From Aliarcobacter trophiarum LMG 25534 (GTDB taxonomy: Bacteria > Campylobacterota > Campylobacteria > Campylobacterales > Arcobacteraceae): a DNA stretch of 64,000 bases. The stretch covers positions 868,001 to 932,000 of the forward strand of contig NZ_CP031367.1 of assembly GCF_003355515.1 (NCBI RefSeq), given 5' to 3'. Positions 51,063-59,236 of this stretch are shown piece by piece; position 1 is the first letter of the stretch; each line of letters starts with the position of its first letter. The position numbers were made by a program, and so were the translations under genes. The notes under the pieces are model-generated. The model was not told the origin of the DNA, did not search any database, and was given only the letters and a program-made list of their open reading frames with translations.

Positions 51063-52420
51063 GACAAATTCTTTGGTTTAGAAGAGATTTAAGAGTTGAA
51101 GATAGTGCTATTTTATCAAATGCAAAAGATGAAGTTCTTCCTATATTTATTTTTGACAGAAATATTTTAGATAAACTTCCAAAAGATGATAAACGAGTAA
51201 CTTTTATATATCAAAATGTTTTGAAACTAAAAGAAAATTTACAAAACCTTGGACTTAATTTATTAGTATTTTATGGAGAGCCAAAAGAGATTTTTATAAA
51301 ACTCAAAAAATATGGTTTTGATGAGATTTTAACTTCAATAGATTTTGATAGTTTTTCAAAAAAAAGAGATGATGAAATATCAAAAATTATTCCTTTAAAA
51401 AGATACATTGATTCTTTTATATTAACTCCAAGTGATATTTTAAAAGTAGATAAAACACCTTATAAAGTCTTTACCGCTTTTTATAACTCTTTAGAATATA
51501 TACATAACTCTACTAAGATTGAAGAGTTTAAAAGCAATTTGAAATTAAAAAAAGTAGATTTTGATTATAGTTTTATACCAACTTTGGAGAATTTAGGATT
51601 TATCAAGCAAAAATTACCAGAATTTTTAAATCAAAGCCCTGATGAATTAATAGAAAAGTTTTCAAATAAGATTCAAAATTATCAAGAGAATAGGGACTAT
51701 TTTTATTTAGATGCGGGCTCAAATTTAAGTGTACATTTAAGATTTGGGCTTATTTCTCCTAGGAGTTTGTTTAATAAAATAAAAAGTCTAGATGCTTCAA
51801 AAAAAGAGATAGACTTTTATATTAAAGAGCTATTTTGGAGGGAGTTTTATAACTATATTTTATATCATTTCCCAAACTCTGAATTTGAAAATTTAAATGG
51901 AATAAAAGTAAATTGGAATGAAAATGAAGATGACTTTATAAAATGGTGCAACGGAAACACAGGAGTTCCTATAGTAGATGCAGCTATGAAAAACTTAAAT
52001 AAAACAGGACTTATGCACAATCGATTAAGAATGGTTGTATCTTCATATCTTACAAAAAATTTGCTTATTGATTGGAGAAAAGGAGAAAAATATTTTGCTT
52101 TGAAACTTCTTGATTATGAGGCTAGTTCAAATATTGGTTCATGGCAATGGGCAGCTAGTACAGGAGTTGATGCAGTACCATATTTTAGAGTTTTTAATCC
52201 ATATTTACAATCAAAGAAATTTGACAAAGAGGCAATTTTCATAAAATCCATTTTAAAAGAGTTAGAAAATATTTCACCAAAAGTAATATATACAGAAAAT
52301 GGTGTACAAGAAGATATTTTTTTAAATTATCCTAGACAAATGGTTGGTATTTCATACTCAAGAAATAGGGCTATTTTGGAGTTTAAAAAAGCAAATAATG
52401 ATAGAAAAAATTATAAATAG
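51059..52420 (+). CDS. phrB: deoxyribodipyrimidine photolyase
   Basis: Photolyase repairs UV-made cyclobutane pyrimidine dimers using light. The 453-residue protein has the N-terminal antenna domain (ILWFRRDLRVEDSAIL) and the FAD-binding helical domain. Class I CPD photolyase landmarks are LFWREFYNYIL, NGNTGVPIVDAAMKNL, MHNRLRMVVSSYLTKNLLI and SNIGSWQWAASTGVDAVPYF. The tryptophan-rich region of the electron-transfer chain is present. It is coupled to the epimerase gene by a 4-base overlap. The second chromophore cannot be told from sequence. Confidence 0.94.
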   Translation: MRQILWFRRDLRVEDSAILSNAKDEVLPIFIFDRNILDKLPKDDKRVTFIYQNVLKLKENLQNLGLNLLVFYGEPKEIFIKLKKYGFDEILTSIDFDSFSKKRDDEISKIIPLKRYIDSFILTPSDILKVDKTPYKVFTAFYNSLEYIHNSTKIEEFKSNLKLKKVDFDYSFIPTLENLGFIKQKLPEFLNQSPDELIEKFSNKIQNYQENRDYFYLDAGSNLSVHLRFGLISPRSLFNKIKSLDASKKEIDFYIKELFWREFYNYILYHFPNSEFENLNGIKVNWNENEDDFIKWCNGNTGVPIVDAAMKNLNKTGLMHNRLRMVVSSYLTKNLLIDWRKGEKYFALKLLDYEASSNIGSWQWAASTGVDAVPYFRVFNPYLQSKKFDKEAIFIKSILKELENISPKVIYTENGVQEDIFLNYPRQMVGISYSRNRAILEFKKANNDRKNYK

Positions 52421-52440
52421 TTAAAAGGAGGATAATATTT

Positions 52441-53058
52441 ATGAATATAGAAAAGCTAAAAGAGTGTGAATATAGATTTTATGATTACTATAAAGATGGT
52501 TTTAATGATGAAAAACTAGTAAAAACTGTAAAACTTTTTAATACTATAAAGTTTAATGAAATGGCAAAAAAAAGCTTTGCTATAGAAAACTTTTCAAATA
52601 TTGAAATAGTCACAGAAGGTTTTTTTGCTATTTTGCTGAAATCTCCATTAGTCTCTTTTTATGAAGGAGATACTTTAAGAAAGGCTTTAAAATCTTTTAC
52701 AAATTTCGAAAAAGAGATGCTAAGTATCTATTTACAAGATATTTTATATGGAAATCTTAAAAATAGTTTTGATGATTTTATAGAGCTAATGGCAACAAAG
52801 AATTTAGCAAAATGGCATATAATTACTCTTATTCCATACTATTTTTTGCCAAATGAAAACTACTTTTTAAAACCAACAACTACAAAAAATATAATAAAAT
52901 ACTTTGAATTAGAAAACTTAAAGTATAGTTCTAAACCTACTATTAAATTTTATAAAGAGTATACAAAGATGCTTGAAAAGATGAAAAAAGTTGTAAAAAA
53001 AGAGCTAGCAGATGATAATGCAAAGTTTACAGGATTTTTAAGAATGACTATGGAGTAG
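52441..53058 (+). CDS. protein of unknown function, 205 residues
   Basis: I do not recognise this protein. It is cytosolic by prediction (no signal or membrane segment), largely helical, and rich in Lys, Phe, Tyr and Asn, with a single cysteine near the N-terminus. The C-terminal part (KMLEKMKKVVKKEL) is basic and could bind nucleic acid or be a coiled coil. An ideal AAAAGGAGG ribosome-binding site lies upstream, and the gap after the photolyase gene is 20 bases, so it is probably the third gene of the epimerase-photolyase operon. A terminator-like hairpin follows. Confidence 0.75.
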   Translation: MNIEKLKECEYRFYDYYKDGFNDEKLVKTVKLFNTIKFNEMAKKSFAIENFSNIEIVTEGFFAILLKSPLVSFYEGDTLRKALKSFTNFEKEMLSIYLQDILYGNLKNSFDDFIELMATKNLAKWHIITLIPYYFLPNENYFLKPTTTKNIIKYFELENLKYSSKPTIKFYKEYTKMLEKMKKVVKKELADDNAKFTGFLRMTME

Positions 53059-53066
53059 TTTGTAAA

Positions 53067-53106
53067 TTTTAAGAAGTGGTAAAAGTTTTTTACTCATTTC
53101 TTAAAA
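53067..53106. terminator. bidirectional terminator-like hairpin
   Basis: TTTTAAGAA (53067-53075) pairs with TTCTTAAAA (53098-53106), and GTAAAA pairs with TTTTAC within, giving a long stem with one asymmetric bulge between convergent genes. The lolE stop codon (53090) is inside it. Confidence 0.6.
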
Positions 53107-54295
53107 CATCTATTACATCTATCTTTGTAGCACGACTTGCTGGATAGTAAGATGAAAATAGAACTATAATAATAGAACCAATAATAATAGATATGAAATC
53201 ACTAATCGCTAAATCTAAAGGTAGTTTTGCACTTCCATAAACATCTGCTGGAAGAGTTACAATATCAAAAGTATCAAGTAGAAAATAACCAATAAATCCA
53301 AGCATTATTCCTAAAATAATTCCACCAAAGCCAATAGCCATACCAACTCTTAAAAATATAGATTTTATCTCTTTACTACTAGCTCCCATTGATAAAAGTA
53401 GGGCAATTTCCTTTCTTCTACTCATAACAGTCATAAGAAGTGAAGAGATTATATTTAATGAAGCTACTAAAATTATAAGCATTAAAACTATAAAAAGAGC
53501 TGTTTTTTCCATCTTCATAGCAGCAAAAAAGTTTCCATTTTGTTGCCACCAGCCAACAACTCCAACTCTTTTATCTTCTAAAAAAGTTCTTAATTTCTCA
53601 ATATCAACAAATGCATCATCAGAATGAACATGAATTCCATCATAAACACCAACATCTTTTTGAAGTAGAGTTTGTAACGCTTCTATTGTTGTATACATAT
53701 AGGCTTTATCATATGCACTCAATCCTGAACTAAAAGAAGATAGATAGTCAAATCTTTTCATTTTAGGCATTAGTGAAAATCCAGCTGGATTTAACTCTGT
53801 AAAGTATAAAGTTAGTTTACTATCTTTTGTAAGAAGTAATTTATCACTTATTCCAATACCTGTAATAATATCAAATTTATTAAATTCAAAATCACTATAA
53901 GCCTCTTTAAAAATAGGGTTTATTTGAGCTTCTTTTTCAGGAACTACCCCAAAAATCATACCACCACTCATGTTGTTTGCATTTTGAACTATTGCTTGAG
54001 TTGATATAAATGGTGAAAATTTAAGATCTTTAAAATTTGATTCCAACTCTAAAAGTAAATCTTCAGTTACACTATTTGTACTTTTTGAGTAGATAGTTAA
54101 TGGATAGTTCATTGTAAAAAGTTTTTTTTCAAACTCTTTTGCAGTTCCATTCATAATAGCCATTGACAATATAAGAACCATAACGCCAATTGCAACCCCA
54201 ATAAATGCTAAAATAGCACTAATTGAGATAAATGGGTTCTTTTTGTCAAACTTTAGATATTTTTTTACTATAAAGTTTATTAAATTTTTATTCAA
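53090..54295 (-). CDS. lolE: LolC/LolE-type ABC permease for lipoprotein release
   Basis: This 401-residue inner-membrane protein extracts lipoproteins from the inner membrane and passes them to LolA. It has an N-terminal helix (~20-45), a large periplasmic MacB-like domain (~46-265) and three C-terminal FtsX-type helices. The conserved cytosolic loop reads VMSRRKEIALLLSMGASSKEIKSIF, quoted in part as RRKEIALLLSMGAS. A single LolC/E-type (LolF-like) protein may form the complex here. The start is TTG, one base after the secA stop. A LolD ATPase gene is not in the window. lolA lies just beyond secA on the other strand. Confidence 0.85.
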   Translation of the reverse strand: MNKNLINFIVKKYLKFDKKNPFISISAILAFIGVAIGVMVLILSMAIMNGTAKEFEKKLFTMNYPLTIYSKSTNSVTEDLLLELESNFKDLKFSPFISTQAIVQNANNMSGGMIFGVVPEKEAQINPIFKEAYSDFEFNKFDIITGIGISDKLLLTKDSKLTLYFTELNPAGFSLMPKMKRFDYLSSFSSGLSAYDKAYMYTTIEALQTLLQKDVGVYDGIHVHSDDAFVDIEKLRTFLEDKRVGVVGWWQQNGNFFAAMKMEKTALFIVLMLIILVASLNIISSLLMTVMSRRKEIALLLSMGASSKEIKSIFLRVGMAIGFGGIILGIMLGFIGYFLLDTFDIVTLPADVYGSAKLPLDLAISDFISIIIGSIIIVLFSSYYPASRATKIDVIDVLRNE

Positions 54296-54296
54296 A

Positions 54297-56915
54297 TTAA
54301 TTTCCTGCTACTAAGCCTCTTTTTGGTCCACTTTTCCCACAACAGTTTTTATATTTTAGACCACTTCCACAAGGACAAGTCTCATTTCTAGCTATCTTCT
54401 TATCACTGTTCCTTACACTTTCTTGAGCTAGATTTGTAGTTGTATGCTCATTTGCTTTTTCCATAGAAGCTATCATTCTATCAAGTGCCTCTTGCTCTTT
54501 TTGTCTATCTTCTTTGCTTTGTAGTTGAATTGTAAATAAAATTTTAATAATCTCTAGCTTTATATTAGAAACTAACTCAATAAACATATTATAAGACTCT
54601 TTTTTATACTCAACTAGTGGATCTTTTTGGTTATATCCTCTAAGCCCAATTCCAGTTTTTAAAGTATCCATAGAATATAGATGTTCTCTATAGGCATTGT
54701 CAAGGATTTGAAGATATAAAACTCTCTCTATCTCGCTTTTTTGTTTCTCATCTACAGAACTCATTTTTTGAAGATAAACATCTTTTAAGATAGTTGTTAA
54801 TCTATTTTCTAAAGCTTCATAATCTTCACTTTTTATATCTTCAACTTTTACAATAAAATGTAAATCCTCTTTTAATTTTGCAATTAGTGATTCATAGTCG
54901 AACTCATCTTCACTCATAGTTTGGAAAATATTTACTTCAGCTAAAAGGTTTTGTACATAATCAATTCTATTCTCATCTATCTTAGAAGATATATCATAAT
55001 CTTCTTTTAATAGATCATTTCTAAAAGCATAGATTACCTTTCTTTGCTCATTTGCAACATCATCATACTCTAAAAGATGTTTTCTGCTTTCAAAGTGCAT
55101 TGCTTCAACTTTTTTTTGAGAGTTTTCAACGGCTCTTGTTACCATTTTTGACTCAATATACTCTCCTTCTTTAATACCTAGTCGCTCCATAATAGATTTT
55201 ATTTTATCACTTCCAAATATTCTTAAAAGATTATCTTCTAAACTTAGGTAAAATTGAGACTCCCCAACATCACCTTGTCTTCCACTTCTTCCTCGAAGCT
55301 GGTTATCTATTCTTCTACTTTCGTGTCTCTCCGTTCCAATTATTGCTAATCCTCCAAGAGATAATATTTCAGGTGTAAGTTTAATATCAACTCCCCGTCC
55401 AGCCATATTTGTAGCAATTGTCACAGCACCTTTTTGTCCAGCATCTGCAATAATTTTTCCCTCTTTCTCATGTTGTTTTGCATTCAAAACTGTGTGTGGA
55501 ATTTTCTTTTCACTTAATGTTTTATGTAAAAGTTCACTTTTTTCAATACTTGCTGTTCCTACAAGTACAGGTTGTCCTTTTTCATGATAATATTTGATTT
55601 TTTCACAAACTGCATTAAATTTTTCTCTTTCACTTTTGTAGATTAAATCACTTTTATCTACTCTTTTTATAGGGATATTTGTTGGTATTGATACAACATC
55701 AAGATTATAAATTTGTGCAAACTCTGTTGCTTCTGTTTGTGCTGTTCCTGTCATTCCAGAAAGTTTTTCATACATTCTAAAGTAGTTTTGATAAGTTGTA
55801 TCTGCTAAAGTCTGGCTCTCATCTTGAATTGCAACTTTCTCTTTTGCTTCAAGAGCTTGGTGAAGTCCTTCACTAAACCTTCTTCCTTCACTTAATCTTC
55901 CTGTAAACTCATCTACAATTATAATCTGATCATCTTTTACAACATAATCAACATCTTTTTGGAAAATATAGTTTGCTTTTAAAGCCTGATCTAAAGAGTG
56001 AGAAAGCATTGCATTTTCAATAGAATAAAGATTATCTACTTCAAAAAGTTTCTCAGCTTTTATATGTCCATCCTCTGTTAAAGTTACAGATCTATTTTTC
56101 TCATCAACTATAAAATCTCCAGTTGTTGTTGGTTTTTCAGCTGGATTTTTTGGCTCAATTAGCTCTCCTCTTTCAAGCTTTAGAGCAATCTCATTTGCTT
56201 TTACATAGTTTGAGTTTTTATGGTTTGTTGGACCACTAATAATTAGAGGAGTTCTAGCTTCATCTATTAAAATTGAGTCCACTTCATCTACAATTACAAA
56301 GTGATGACCTCTTTGAACTTTATCTTTTAAGTCATAAACCATATTATCTCTTAAAAAATCAAATCCATAAGAGCTATTTGTTCCATAAGTAATATCGCAA
56401 CTATATTGAATTCTTCTATATTCATCCTCTTTTATAGCATCGCTTAAAGCTCCAACACTAAATCCTAAAAATTCATATAGAGGTTTTAGTTCATTTGCAT
56501 CTCTTGATGCTAGATAATCATTTACAGTTACAACATGAACCCCTTTCCCACTAAGTGCATTTAGACAAACAGCAATTGCACCAACAAGAGTTTTTCCTTC
56601 TCCTGTTTTCATCTCTGCAATATCACCTTTATGTAAAACCATAGCACCAACTAGTTGTACATCATAAGGTCTTAATCCCAAACTTCTAATACTAGCCTCT
56701 CTTGTTATTGCAAAGCTATCTTTTAAAACACTATCTAATGATTTTTCACTGTTTTGTACTGCTTTTTTTAGCTCATCAAATTTGGCTTTAAGTTCGTCAT
56801 CACTTAATTTTGAATATATCTCTTCCAAATTTGTTATTTCGTTTGCTACTGCTTTATATTTTTTTACAACTCTATCATTTTTTGTACCAAAAACTTTTGA
56901 AAAAACATTTAACAT
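54297..56915 (-). CDS. secA: preprotein translocase ATPase SecA
   Basis: SecA is the ATPase motor that pushes unfolded proteins through SecYEG. The 872-residue protein is full length. It shows [13 protein letters not shown] (Walker A), [49 protein letters not shown] (DEAD-type Walker B), the preprotein cross-linking domain, [12 protein letters not shown] and [11 protein letters not shown] in the second helicase half, and a C-terminal zinc motif [17 protein letters not shown]. Glutamine/Ser-rich linker sequence precedes the zinc tail. It is followed by lolE and diverges from lolA, with facing -10 boxes between. Confidence 0.97.
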   Translation of the reverse strand: MLNVFSKVFGTKNDRVVKKYKAVANEITNLEEIYSKLSDDELKAKFDELKKAVQNSEKSLDSVLKDSFAITREASIRSLGLRPYDVQLVGAMVLHKGDIAEMKTGEGKTLVGAIAVCLNALSGKGVHVVTVNDYLASRDANELKPLYEFLGFSVGALSDAIKEDEYRRIQYSCDITYGTNSSYGFDFLRDNMVYDLKDKVQRGHHFVIVDEVDSILIDEARTPLIISGPTNHKNSNYVKANEIALKLERGELIEPKNPAEKPTTTGDFIVDEKNRSVTLTEDGHIKAEKLFEVDNLYSIENAMLSHSLDQALKANYIFQKDVDYVVKDDQIIIVDEFTGRLSEGRRFSEGLHQALEAKEKVAIQDESQTLADTTYQNYFRMYEKLSGMTGTAQTEATEFAQIYNLDVVSIPTNIPIKRVDKSDLIYKSEREKFNAVCEKIKYYHEKGQPVLVGTASIEKSELLHKTLSEKKIPHTVLNAKQHEKEGKIIADAGQKGAVTIATNMAGRGVDIKLTPEILSLGGLAIIGTERHESRRIDNQLRGRSGRQGDVGESQFYLSLEDNLLRIFGSDKIKSIMERLGIKEGEYIESKMVTRAVENSQKKVEAMHFESRKHLLEYDDVANEQRKVIYAFRNDLLKEDYDISSKIDENRIDYVQNLLAEVNIFQTMSEDEFDYESLIAKLKEDLHFIVKVEDIKSEDYEALENRLTTILKDVYLQKMSSVDEKQKSEIERVLYLQILDNAYREHLYSMDTLKTGIGLRGYNQKDPLVEYKKESYNMFIELVSNIKLEIIKILFTIQLQSKEDRQKEQEALDRMIASMEKANEHTTTNLAQESVRNSDKKIARNETCPCGSGLKYKNCCGKSGPKRGLVAGN

Positions 56916-56934
56916 AAAATTAGTTCCTTTTCGT

Positions 56935-56955
56935 TATAATGAAGCTACGATTATA
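56935..56955. promoter_or_regulatory. facing divergent -10 boxes between secA and lolA
   Basis: TATAAT on the plus strand (56935-56940) points to lolA, and TATAAT on the minus strand (complement of 56950-56955) points to secA, 9 bases apart. As at 3091-3108, each -10 lies in the other's start region, so the promoters probably compete. Confidence 0.6.
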
Positions 56956-56974
56956 TACAAAAAAAGGTTAAAAA

Positions 56975-57502
56975 ATGTTTTATAAGCTTATATTTACTCC
57001 TCTTCTTTTTTTAAATTTTAGTTTTGCTTCAAGTGATATTAAAAATCTAAAAACTTTTCAGTCAAAATTTACTCAAACTATAACTTCGGACTCAAACAAT
57101 AAAATTAATTATATAGGTGAGGTTTTTATTAAAAATAGTGGAAAAATCTTATGGAAATACCAAACTCCAGTTGTAAAAAATGTATATATTGATAATAATG
57201 TGGCGATAGTAGATGAACCAGAATTAGAACAAGCAATTTTTACAAAGCTTGAAAATGAGATAAATATTTTAAAACTTTTAAAAGAGGCAAAAAAGCTTGA
57301 TAGTGAAAACTATCTCTCAATAATTGATGGAATAAAATATCAGATATCTACAAAAGAGAGTAAAATCAAAAAAATATCTTATAAAGACTCTCTTGATAAT
57401 AGTGTTGAAATAATTTTCTCAAATTCTGTTCAAGATGAGCCAATTGATGATAATATTTTTCTATTTGTAGCTCCTAATAATTACGATTTAATAAAAAAAT
57501 AG
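56975..57502 (+). CDS. lolA: outer-membrane lipoprotein carrier protein LolA
   Basis: LolA carries lipoproteins across the periplasm from the Lol ABC complex to the outer membrane. The 175-residue precursor has a signal peptide (MFYKLIFTPLLFLNFSFA). The family pattern follows: LKTFQSKFTQTITSDSNNKI, then YIGEVFIKNSGKILWKYQTP and KNVYIDNNVAIVDEPEL. Its neighbour secA and the lolE-type gene form the same lipoprotein/secretion neighbourhood seen in Helicobacter, as far as I recall. The stop codon lies just before the RNase P RNA promoter. Confidence 0.9.
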   Translation: MFYKLIFTPLLFLNFSFASSDIKNLKTFQSKFTQTITSDSNNKINYIGEVFIKNSGKILWKYQTPVVKNVYIDNNVAIVDEPELEQAIFTKLENEINILKLLKEAKKLDSENYLSIIDGIKYQISTKESKIKKISYKDSLDNSVEIIFSNSVQDEPIDDNIFLFVAPNNYDLIKK

Positions 57503-57503
57503 A

Positions 57504-57509
57504 TACAAT
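57504..57509 (+). promoter_or_regulatory. rnpB: -10 box of rnpB
   Basis: GATACAATTCCCGCC carries TACAAT at 57504-57509, overlapping the lolA end, with the C-rich downstream context seen at other promoters here. The predicted start is near 57516. Confidence 0.6.
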
Positions 57510-57516
57510 TCCCGCC

Positions 57517-57835
57517 AAAGGTAGATAGATAATAGCTTGATTTTCAAGAGGAAAGTCCGTGCTGCAGTGAAGCAAGGTTCCATCTAACGGATGGCTAGAG
57601 TAATCTAAGGGATAGTGCAACAGAAAGTAAACAGCCAATTTTTTGGTGATGGTGAAACGGTAGAGTAAGAGCCTACCAGTGTTTTGAGTAATCTTAACAG
57701 CTTTGTAAACCCAACTTGCAGTAAGAAGATATGGTATTTAGCTTCACATTTCTCATCTTCGCAAGAGCTTTAAAGTGATTTAAAGCCTAGATAAATTATT
57801 GTCAAATACAGAACACGGCTTATAATCTACCTTTT
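57517..57835 (+). ncRNA. rnpB: RNase P RNA, bacterial class A
   Basis: This is the catalytic RNA of RNase P, which matures the 5' ends of tRNAs. The conserved core is clear: GAGGAAAGTCCGTGC near 57549 (P4 5' strand and J3/4), GGGATAGTGCAACAGAAAG near 57609, GGTGAAACGGT, TAAACCC, and CAGAACACGGCTTATA near 57809 (P4 3' strand). The ends close helix P1 (GGTAGAT with ATCTACC). A T run ends the gene directly before the convergent pepD stop. The length of about 320 bases is normal for Campylobacterota. End points are estimated to within a few bases. Confidence 0.95.
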
Positions 57836-57840
57836 TTAAA

Positions 57841-59127
57841 TTATATACTATTTGCAATATTTTTAACTACTTCAAAAACATTTTCAATAGATTTCTTATA
57901 TACAAACTCATTTTTAGAGTGAGGATATTTGATTGTTGGTCCAATTGAAGCAATTTTTAAATCTGGAAACTTATCTTTAAAAATTGCACACTCTAAACCA
58001 GCATGGATAGCTTTTAGTTTTGCATTTTTATTATAGTTTTTATAAATCTCTAAAACTTTATTTGTAAAACTATTTATATCTACACTCCAAGCAGGATATT
58101 TACCATAAGTTTCAACTTTACAAGAGATATTTTCTAGCTCTTTTTTTGTCTTCTCTTTTAGCTCTTTTAAATCTTTATTATCCATTGCTCTTGCACTAAA
58201 CTCAATAGAAATATCATCTATGCTTGTTTTTATTAAAGCCAAATTTATAGAGCTTTGAACTACTTCTATCTCTTTATTTATCTCTCTTACTCCATTCTCG
58301 AAAGAGTATAAAAAGTCTCTTAATTTATTGTTGTAAACAACAAAATGGTCACTTTTTGTATTGATTTTCTCAATTTTCATATTTTCATTTGATTTTTTGG
58401 GTTCTTTATTTGAAGCAATTATTGCCTTTGCATTTGCAGGAATTGAGTTTATTCTCTCTCCACCATTGATATCAAGAATTTTCCCATCACACTCTTTTAT
58501 AGATTTTATTAAAAGTTTAATAGCATTTGGAATATCTTTATCAATATCAACTCCACTGTGACCACCAGCTAAATTTTCTATAGATATTTCATATAAATCT
58601 AAGTTATCTCTATTTTCCACTATTTTTTTATCATTAAATAAGGCTTTTATATCGACTCCACCAGCACAACCAATACATATCTCTGCCTCTTCTTCACTGT
58701 CAAGATTTAGCATATATTTTGATTCTATAGAAAGAGTTAAACTATTTGCACCAATAAGTCCTATCTCTTCATCACTTGTAAACAAAAACTCTCCATCAAA
58801 ATTTTGATACATCAAAGCTATCATATATGAACAACCAATTCCATTATCAGCACCCAAAGTTGAGTTTAAAGCTTTTAATGTTTCATCATCCTCAATAATT
58901 TGTGGAATACAATTTTCATTTAAACAAACAATGTCATAGTGAGATTGGAAAACTATTTTTGCTTTGCCATTTTCTTTTTTGCATAAAATATTATTTGCAC
59001 TATCAATTAAACAGATATATCCTAGGTTTTTTGATAAATCTTGCATATATTTTATAAACTCATTATGATTTCCAGAGCATCTTTGAAGTTTTGTTATCTC
59101 TTTAAAGATATCTATAATTGTTGACAT
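57841..59127 (-). CDS. pepD: aminoacyl-histidine dipeptidase (PepD, M20 family)
   Basis: This 428-residue cytosolic zinc dipeptidase cleaves Xaa-His and related dipeptides. Metal-binding residues appear in FQSHYDIVC (His, Asp), LGADNGIGCSY (bridging Asp), TSDEEIGLIGAN (catalytic Glu pair), and the late KAIHAGLECAIF and YPHSKNEF. The lid domain (~190-350) lies between. It is somewhat shorter than E. coli PepD (485 residues). It stands between RNase P RNA (convergent) and ccsBA (upstream, same strand), and the ccsBA terminator separates it from that gene. Confidence 0.92.
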   Translation of the reverse strand: MSTIIDIFKEITKLQRCSGNHNEFIKYMQDLSKNLGYICLIDSANNILCKKENGKAKIVFQSHYDIVCLNENCIPQIIEDDETLKALNSTLGADNGIGCSYMIALMYQNFDGEFLFTSDEEIGLIGANSLTLSIESKYMLNLDSEEEAEICIGCAGGVDIKALFNDKKIVENRDNLDLYEISIENLAGGHSGVDIDKDIPNAIKLLIKSIKECDGKILDINGGERINSIPANAKAIIASNKEPKKSNENMKIEKINTKSDHFVVYNNKLRDFLYSFENGVREINKEIEVVQSSINLALIKTSIDDISIEFSARAMDNKDLKELKEKTKKELENISCKVETYGKYPAWSVDINSFTNKVLEIYKNYNKNAKLKAIHAGLECAIFKDKFPDLKIASIGPTIKYPHSKNEFVYKKSIENVFEVVKNIANSI

Positions 59128-59212
59128 TTCTTTTCCTTTTGAGGTTTTAGTTTTACTGTTTAAAATTTACTTTATTAGAGATATTTTTTATTAACTTTTA
59201 CCACTCTTTATA

Positions 59213-59236
59213 AAAAAAGGGCTTTCGCCCTTTTTT
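59213..59236. terminator. intrinsic terminator after ccsBA
   Basis: AAAAAAGGGC (59213-59222) and GCCCTTTTTT (59227-59236) form a 10-bp stem with a TTTC loop. On the minus strand the stem follows the ccsBA stop and ends in a T run. Transcription from the plus strand would also be stopped. Confidence 0.8.
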
